From Acetobacter sp. CAG:977 (lineage in GTDB: Bacteria; Pseudomonadota; Alphaproteobacteria; CAAGCB01; CAG-977), in assembly GCA_000434295.1 (NCBI GenBank), contig HF994919.1, positions 16,583 through 36,175 on the forward strand: 19,593 nt of DNA, given 5' to 3'. Shown in pieces: positions 14,675 to 19,593 of this stretch (position 1 is its first letter; every line of letters starts with the position of its first letter). A program made the position numbers and the translations under genes. The notes beneath the pieces were generated by a model that saw only the letters and a program-made list of their open reading frames with translations, made no database searches and was not told the origin of the DNA.

Positions 14675-16625
14675 TGGTGCACCTCTCTATTACGGATACG
14701 CGGGCGTCGGGATCGGCTCCGCGCAAATCAAGCATCGATTTGTAGCCGCGCAAAACCTGAACCGCAACGATAATGTATGCGCTTAAATTCTTCTTGTTGC
14801 GAGCGGTAATCTTGACTTCGTACAAGCCTTGCGCCAACGCGGGCGGCTTGCCCGACAACGTTAAAGTCTTTGCATCAAAATACATCCATACCGGCAACCG
14901 TTCGCCGTCGCGAAGCGTCGCCGAATAAACAACATCGTCTCCGAGTTCGGCTTCCGCAAACGCCGAAGGCTCGATCGTCATGACAAAACGCGAATCTTCA
15001 AAAACCTTCTTGGACGGCAGCTTAACCTGCAACGCAATCGTCGGACGACGCATCGGAACGGGCGGTATCGAAGGATAATCTTCGTTCGTAAAACGACCGA
15101 AATCCCATGCCGACATTACGCGTTCCAAACCGGCGGACAGCGTGCCGATATCGTCGGCGACAACGCTTTCGGGCAAAGGATCTATCCCCAACGTCACATA
15201 CATATTCCCAGCAGCATCCTGCAACTCGGCAAAATTCATCGCCGTGCGCAACTTGGCAAACAAAGCTCTTGCCGACGCCGCCACCTGTTCCGCATTCGAC
15301 ATCGAATCGCTGGCCGACGCATTCGCCGTTTGTTCCGCCAGCTTTTCCGCAACATTGGAAATCTCAACGCTGAGAAGATATGTTTCTTTCGCCCCCTGAT
15401 AGCGCCCCCAACCGATGTGAGTTTGCGTCAAAACAGCCATCGCTATGGCTTGACGGCGCAGATTGTCCGCAGCTTCCTTCGTTTCCGCAAGAGAAAGCGT
15501 CTTTTGCATTTGCAGCGGATTTAACAAATTCCATCCCAGCTGCACCGCCGCCTGTATCCAAGACTTGCTTGCCAAAAACTGATCGCTGTCATAATTGCCC
15601 GACAACGCCAAATTCAAATTCGGCAAAAGCTTGACCAACGCTTTCTTGGCTTCAAGGCGCGTGTTTTGAAGCTTATAATCTTCTTCGCGCAACTCGGGGC
15701 GGTTCATCAACGCCAGCCATTCCAAACGATCCAAATTTGAACGGATGTCGGGAAGCGTATAATTGCCTTCTTCGGGACCGACCAAACGATAACGCGTCCC
15801 CGGCTTTAAGTTCATCAAAGACGCCAAACGTTCGCGGGAAAGCAACAATTCTTTCTTCATTTCGCTTAAATCGCGCATCGTTTCCATCAGCGTCATCTGA
15901 TAATTCAAAACCACCGACGGGTTCATCAATCGCTGACGTTCGACTTCGCGAGCGTTTTCCAAAGCAAAAGTCGCTTCTTCCATCAAGTCGTCAACCTGAG
16001 GAGACAACCGTTCCGCCGCCAATGCCTGCCAATACGTCACTCGGACTTCCTGCAACAAAGAATGCACCAATTTGCGGCGGCGTTCCTTGGCGATTAAAAT
16101 CTTGTTGGCGTCCTGTTGCGCCTGAAAATAGCTGACGCCGAAATCCAAAACGTTCCACGACAGCTGTAAATCTGCTATGGCGTGCGTTTTATCCCCGTAC
16201 GCATACGGCGTCGGCGAAACGATACCCGTTTGCATGGATTTTGAAACGACGGCTTCGTACTTTGAACGCCCCGAATAGCCCGCCCCTGCGGAAATTTGAG
16301 GCAACATATCCACCGACGTCAGATTATACTGCTTTTCCGCCAGCGCCGTGTCCATCAGCTTTAAACGCGCATCCAAATTGTATTTCAAAGCGCGCGCCAT
16401 CGCTTCGTACAGCGTAATCGGATTGGCAATTACTTCGCTTCTTTGATTTCCGAACATTTCCTGAATGTCGCGATCAACGCGGACGGCGCGTTCCCAATCG
16501 CTGAGCGGTTTCGGCGTTACCGTACAGCCGACAATCAATGCCATGACGGCACACGTCGTCAAAAAACGTTTCCTGTGTGTGGAAAACTGCAGTGTCACTC
16601 CGCTTTTACTCAGCTTGTTTTTCAT
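14583..16625 (-). CDS. TolC-like outer membrane lipoprotein with C-terminal cadherin/Ig-like domain
   Basis: 680 residues, against about 430-490 for ordinary TolC/OEP proteins. The N-terminus has a basic then hydrophobic stretch ending in LIVGC, a lipobox with Cys34. Two OEP repeats follow: about 68-270 (ITLYEAMARALKYNLDARL onward) and about 290-490 (RPELREEDYKLQNTRLEAKK onward, then VQLGWNLLNP). From about 541 to 625 there is a CADG/He_PIG-type fold pattern: VFEDSRFVMTIEPSAF, then YSATLRDGERLPVWMYFDAKT, then LSGKPPALAQGLYEVKITARN. The last ~55 residues hold two Cys. It probably forms the outer-membrane channel of this export system, with the extra domain at its C-terminus. The ATG overlaps the stop of the LEPR gene (ATGA), and its last 92 bases overlap the next adaptor gene. 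Confidence 0.88.
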   Translation of the reverse strand: MKNKLSKSGVTLQFSTHRKRFLTTCAVMALIVGCTVTPKPLSDWERAVRVDRDIQEMFGNQRSEVIANPITLYEAMARALKYNLDARLKLMDTALAEKQYNLTSVDMLPQISAGAGYSGRSKYEAVVSKSMQTGIVSPTPYAYGDKTHAIADLQLSWNVLDFGVSYFQAQQDANKILIAKERRRKLVHSLLQEVRVTYWQALAAERLSPQVDDLMEEATFALENAREVERQRLMNPSVVLNYQMTLMETMRDLSEMKKELLLSRERLASLMNLKPGTRYRLVGPEEGNYTLPDIRSNLDRLEWLALMNRPELREEDYKLQNTRLEAKKALVKLLPNLNLALSGNYDSDQFLASKSWIQAAVQLGWNLLNPLQMQKTLSLAETKEAADNLRRQAIAMAVLTQTHIGWGRYQGAKETYLLSVEISNVAEKLAEQTANASASDSMSNAEQVAASARALFAKLRTAMNFAELQDAAGNMYVTLGIDPLPESVVADDIGTLSAGLERVMSAWDFGRFTNEDYPSIPPVPMRRPTIALQVKLPSKKVFEDSRFVMTIEPSAFAEAELGDDVVYSATLRDGERLPVWMYFDAKTLTLSGKPPALAQGLYEVKITARNKKNLSAYIIVAVQVLRGYKSMLDLRGADPDARVSVIERCTSEKCEDYPMRKPVNDFPDKVIVGPIPDSKR

Positions 16626-17899
16626 TTGCGGTCCTTAGAATCATTTATAACTTTTTCAAGACGTTGCAGTATATCCGAAACGCCGTCGTCGAAATCGGAA
16701 AATTCTTTTTGACTTTGCGCGGAATCGGCTTCCTTGTCAAGAGGAGCCCCGAAATCCGCTATGTCGGCATTTTCCTCCATCCATTGCGTCAATGAATCGT
16801 CTTGGGCATCCACAACCGTATCCATATCCTTCATATCCGTCAGGAATTGCCGCCATATCATGTTGTCGTAATCGGAATAAAGCAGAAAATCATCAGAATC
16901 ATACAAATAAACATTTTCCGCCTTGTCCAGTTCGGCAGCGTCTTCCGCCGCGTCCAAAGCCTCCATTTCTTTTTCAAACGCCGCGTCCGCCTTGTCCAAT
17001 TGCGCATCCAAAGTTTCCAGTTCTTTTTCCAACCGAAGTTCTTTAAACAAAACGCGTTCTTCGGCTTCCATGCGTTTTAAATCCGCTTCGTACTCATTGG
17101 CACTTTGCAGATCCAAATACGTGCCGGCACCTTCTTCTAAATCCGCCGTATCAAAAATATCGGACATGGAATCAACCTGTTTTTCCACATGAGGCCACAG
17201 TTCTTCCGTAATATCGGTAATGTCGTTCAGGTTTTCCTTTTCGCTTTCAAGGCTGTCTTGCAGCTCTTGCATTTCTTCGGACACGTCGTCCCGCCACATC
17301 AAAGCTTCCGTCATGCGTTCGGCTTCGCTTTGAGGAACTTTTCCCGCTTCAAGATCCTTGTTCAGCAGTTCGAAATATTCCTGCGTATTCAAATCCGTCA
17401 GCCCGCCTTCCGCAGTCGGCGCCGTCCATAAGTACCCGATCGGATTGCCTTGCAACAACGGACGCGAAAAAGCTCCGGACAACGCGTAAACACTGCTGCC
17501 TTCGGGACCGGTCGGAATATCCTGAAGCGTCGCGGGTTCGTATTTTTGTTCAAATTCTTCACGCAACTCACCGCCCGCAGGACCGTGAAAAACGGGAAAA
17601 GCAAGAGAATCCGGCGCACCGAAACGCCCTTGGGCGTCCCGTTGAGCTTCGTTGGCATCGCTTGACGCTTCCAATTCGGCAATCTTGGACGCGCCGTTTT
17701 CATAAATCAGATTTTTAAATTCATCCAATGCGGCTATGCCCGCCGCATCATACATATAACGCGGCTCCAACGCCATCAGCGACGGCTTTTGTGTTGCGGG
17801 CGGCTTTCCGCCCTGTTTTCCGCGGTTCGACAATCTTAAAGCCCTTCCCGTAAAAAATCTGGCATAAGCGTTGAAAATATTATACTTATTTTTCATCAT
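16622..17899 (-). CDS. Small acidic LEPR-motif protein, putative substrate or partner of the export operon
   Basis: About 425 residues. There is a basic N-terminus (MMKNKYNIFNAYARFFTGRA) without a hydrophobic signal peptide. It is followed at about 42-54 by MALEPRYMYDAAG, a form of the LEPRxxFDxA motif found near the N-terminus of giant repeat-bearing surface proteins of Proteobacteria. The rest is rich in Asp and Glu, with a probable coiled coil at about 270-325, and contains no adhesin repeats or RTX motifs. It is the first gene of the five-gene operon and overlaps the TolC-like gene by 4 bases, so it is likely exported by, or a part of, that machine. The start is uncertain: ATGs at 17899 and 17896 lack a clear Shine-Dalgarno, and a TTG at 17908 adds three residues. 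Function beyond context is unknown. Confidence 0.75.
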   Translation of the reverse strand: MMKNKYNIFNAYARFFTGRALRLSNRGKQGGKPPATQKPSLMALEPRYMYDAAGIAALDEFKNLIYENGASKIAELEASSDANEAQRDAQGRFGAPDSLAFPVFHGPAGGELREEFEQKYEPATLQDIPTGPEGSSVYALSGAFSRPLLQGNPIGYLWTAPTAEGGLTDLNTQEYFELLNKDLEAGKVPQSEAERMTEALMWRDDVSEEMQELQDSLESEKENLNDITDITEELWPHVEKQVDSMSDIFDTADLEEGAGTYLDLQSANEYEADLKRMEAEERVLFKELRLEKELETLDAQLDKADAAFEKEMEALDAAEDAAELDKAENVYLYDSDDFLLYSDYDNMIWRQFLTDMKDMDTVVDAQDDSLTQWMEENADIADFGAPLDKEADSAQSQKEFSDFDDGVSDILQRLEKVINDSKDRK

Positions 17900-17931
17900 T
17901 TCAGACAAAAGCTAAAAAAAGGTATAAATTC

Positions 17932-18462
17932 ATGCTCAAAATGCTTTTTACCCTTATTTTCGCCGCTGCACTTTTCGGCGCAGGCTTTTGGTCAGGCATG
18001 AAATATGCTTCCGAACCGTTTCAAAATGCCCAACAAATCTTGAACGCTTCCAGATTGCCCGCAAACCTGAACGCCGCTGAAATCGTCAGCAGGGTATATC
18101 AGCAAATGAAGCCTATGTCCGATAAAATCAAACCGGCGTTCGCCGTCATGAGCCTGTGCAAAAAAGACCAAACAGTCCGCGATTTGCGTGCCGCGTCCAT
18201 TGAAGTCGCTCTGCAACAAATAACGGGAAATCTGCAAAATGAAATCGATCGGGGGGCTCTGTCCACCCGTGAATCCGCCGTTTTTGCCTTTTCCGGCGCC
18301 TTTACCGCGTGGCTGTTCAACGTCAACGACCCCGATTTAATCAAAGCCTTGGACGCCGAACTGAAAGCTCACGGCAAAAAGTTAACGCGGAATATGTGCA
18401 ATCGCGAAGAAAAAAACACGCGCCTTTTAATCGACGAATTGAAATTCGTTTCCAAAAATTAA
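17932..18462 (+). CDS. Small membrane-anchored or secreted protein of unknown function
   Basis: 176 residues with an N-terminal hydrophobic helix at about 3-21 (MLKMLFTLIFAAALFGAGFW), either a membrane anchor or an uncleaved signal. The remainder is mostly helical and probably periplasmic, with two Cys (in SLCKKD and NMCNRE). I recognise no family. AAAAGG lies 9 bases before the ATG. It is divergent from the LEPR operon, with only 32 bases between the start codons, so the promoters of the two must lie within each other's coding sequence or share control. Its stop overlaps the stop of the convergent peptidase gene by 4 bases. Confidence 0.7.
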   Translation: MLKMLFTLIFAAALFGAGFWSGMKYASEPFQNAQQILNASRLPANLNAAEIVSRVYQQMKPMSDKIKPAFAVMSLCKKDQTVRDLRAASIEVALQQITGNLQNEIDRGALSTRESAVFAFSGAFTAWLFNVNDPDLIKALDAELKAHGKKLTRNMCNREEKNTRLLIDELKFVSKN

Positions 18463-19593
18463 CGGTTTTTGCCGTACTGGAACGCAACCTGACGGACAAC
18501 TCCGCCCGAAACGGGAACGGATTCTTTGCCAGGCTCTGTGTTTTTTGATACTGCCGCTTCTTTCTGTTTTTTCGCCTGTGCCGGAGGCATCTCAAAGCCG
18601 CCCGTGAATTTCAAAATATAAAAATTATGATACGAGCTGTCCCGTTTCGCCGTTTGCGTCTGTTCCGCAGGATTTTCGTGTTTGCGCCGTTCGTCCAGAA
18701 AATCAAGCGTCGAATCCAACGTCTTTTTAATATAGTCATGAATGTAATACGTCGTCGAATCTTTCAAAGCGCTTGCATCGGACAAATACTGCCGCCCGCC
18801 CGAAACGCAAATCTTTGCCGCTATGCTGTCAACGGACAAAGAAACGCTGCCCAGTTCATTCAGCTTTTCGGACGGCGTGTCGCGGCATGCCCGAATAAAG
18901 CCCGACGAATACAGAACTTCATATTGTTGCACATAATCGCGATCGTCATAATACCCCAAAAATGCCGCCCGCTCTGCACAAAGACGATCCTTCGGTTTTT
19001 CTTTTAACGATTTTTCAAATGCGCGGACAGGATAAGCGCACGTCAACTTTGTCCCGTTCCATGCGGAAGAATCCCCCTGTTGCGCCAGTTCATAAGAGGC
19101 AAGTACCTGTGTTTTCGTCGCATCGGCTTCCATGGCACGTCCCAAAGTAAACAAAGAAGCCAAATCCAATTTGAAATCCAGATTATATCCGGTAGAACAT
19201 ACCTGACGGGCATGAGCTCCTTCATGAACAAAAGTCGATACCAAAACGGAATCGGGAGCCAATCCGTTTAATAAAACGGCATTGATGTCCGGTGCATAAA
19301 CGCCGAGATTGTTTCCCATCCCCGGCAGAATTGCAATAACGCAACCGTATTTTTCCAAATCTTTTAAAACGCCGGAACCCGTTTGTGTTTTCATTAAGGA
19401 ACCGACCATTTTTCCGATCCGTTCGGCATCCTCTTTTCCGCCCAACACCTTATAGGTCAGCAGAGTGTCCCCTTTCGCCGAAATACTGTGCCTTTCAAAG
19501 GCTTCCGCCAGAACCTGTTTTTTCAAATCCTGCGATTTTTCGGAACCTGACTGAGCAGAAACGTTTAAAGATGCTCCTGCCAAAACGGCGGCT
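18459..19593 (-). CDS. Putative secreted HExxH zinc metallopeptidase, 5' end missing
   Basis: The frame stays open to the right window edge, so the start is outside; 377 codons remain. The first residues (AAVLAGASLNVSAQSG) look like the end of a signal peptide with a cleavage site near VSA-Q. FVHEGAHARQ, encoded at about 19232-19203, is an HExxH zinc-binding motif; about 30 residues on, RAMEADATKTQ offers an acidic third ligand. Six Cys in the mature region fit disulfides in the periplasm or outside. The Lys/Pro-rich C-terminus looks disordered. It resembles poorly characterised putative metallopeptidase domains (DUF6782 type is my best recollection, unverified). It is convergent with the 176-residue protein, sharing the bases TTAA of both stop codons. 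The substrate is unknown. Confidence 0.72.
   Translation of the reverse strand, partial: AAVLAGASLNVSAQSGSEKSQDLKKQVLAEAFERHSISAKGDTLLTYKVLGGKEDAERIGKMVGSLMKTQTGSGVLKDLEKYGCVIAILPGMGNNLGVYAPDINAVLLNGLAPDSVLVSTFVHEGAHARQVCSTGYNLDFKLDLASLFTLGRAMEADATKTQVLASYELAQQGDSSAWNGTKLTCAYPVRAFEKSLKEKPKDRLCAERAAFLGYYDDRDYVQQYEVLYSSGFIRACRDTPSEKLNELGSVSLSVDSIAAKICVSGGRQYLSDASALKDSTTYYIHDYIKKTLDSTLDFLDERRKHENPAEQTQTAKRDSSYHNFYILKFTGGFEMPPAQAKKQKEAAVSKNTEPGKESVPVSGGVVRQVAFQYGKNR

Noticed and set aside
15737..16135. 132-codon + strand frame opposite the TolC-like gene
   Set aside because: Shadow of a clear OEP coding region; no motif and no plausible promoter context.

Overview
The window is gene-dense with no non-coding stretch over about 210 bases. 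It looks like a fragment of a Gram-negative, probably alphaproteobacterial, chromosome of moderate G+C. The grounds are an IscR-less sufBCDS-DUF59 operon, TolC/HlyD-type envelope export genes, a phosphoethanolamine-transferase-like enzyme and an LEPR-motif protein. The order or genus cannot be fixed from the sequence alone. No rRNA, tRNA, CRISPR array, insertion sequence or integrase was seen.

Left part (1-2437, + strand): the 3' part of a pyruvate kinase gene ends at a strong rho-independent terminator. It is followed by a complete stand-alone carbamate kinase gene with no arginine deiminase or ornithine carbamoyltransferase gene beside it. A symmetrical bidirectional terminator separates it from the oppositely transcribed SUF operon.

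SUF operon (7374-2441, - strand): sufB, sufC, a short sufD, sufS and a DUF59/SufT-like gene, tightly packed. Together they encode an Fe-S cluster assembly scaffold (SufBCD), its sulfur donor (SufS) and a probable cluster-targeting factor. A 21-bp interrupted palindrome lies in the intergenic region upstream of sufB, which is shared with a divergent gene pair.

Centre (7579-10426, + strand): a membrane-anchored PAS-GGDEF protein whose GGDEF active site is degenerate while the RxxD inhibitory-site motif is kept, then an EptA-like alkaline-phosphatase-superfamily transferase.

Right part (17899-10432, - strand): a five-gene operon with overlapping or touching reading frames. In transcription order it encodes a small acidic LEPR-motif protein without a signal peptide, a TolC-like lipoprotein carrying a C-terminal cadherin/Ig-like (CADG/He_PIG type) domain, a periplasmic HlyD-type adaptor, a GAF-TM-HlyD protein, and a PqqD-like/M50 protease/HlyD fusion. 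There are three adaptors and an outer-membrane channel, but no ABC or RND pump. This looks like a dedicated export or processing machine for LEPR-motif proteins, and is the most interesting system in the window. Beyond it are a divergently transcribed small membrane-anchored protein of unknown function and, convergent with that, a truncated gene for a secreted HExxH-type putative metallopeptidase.
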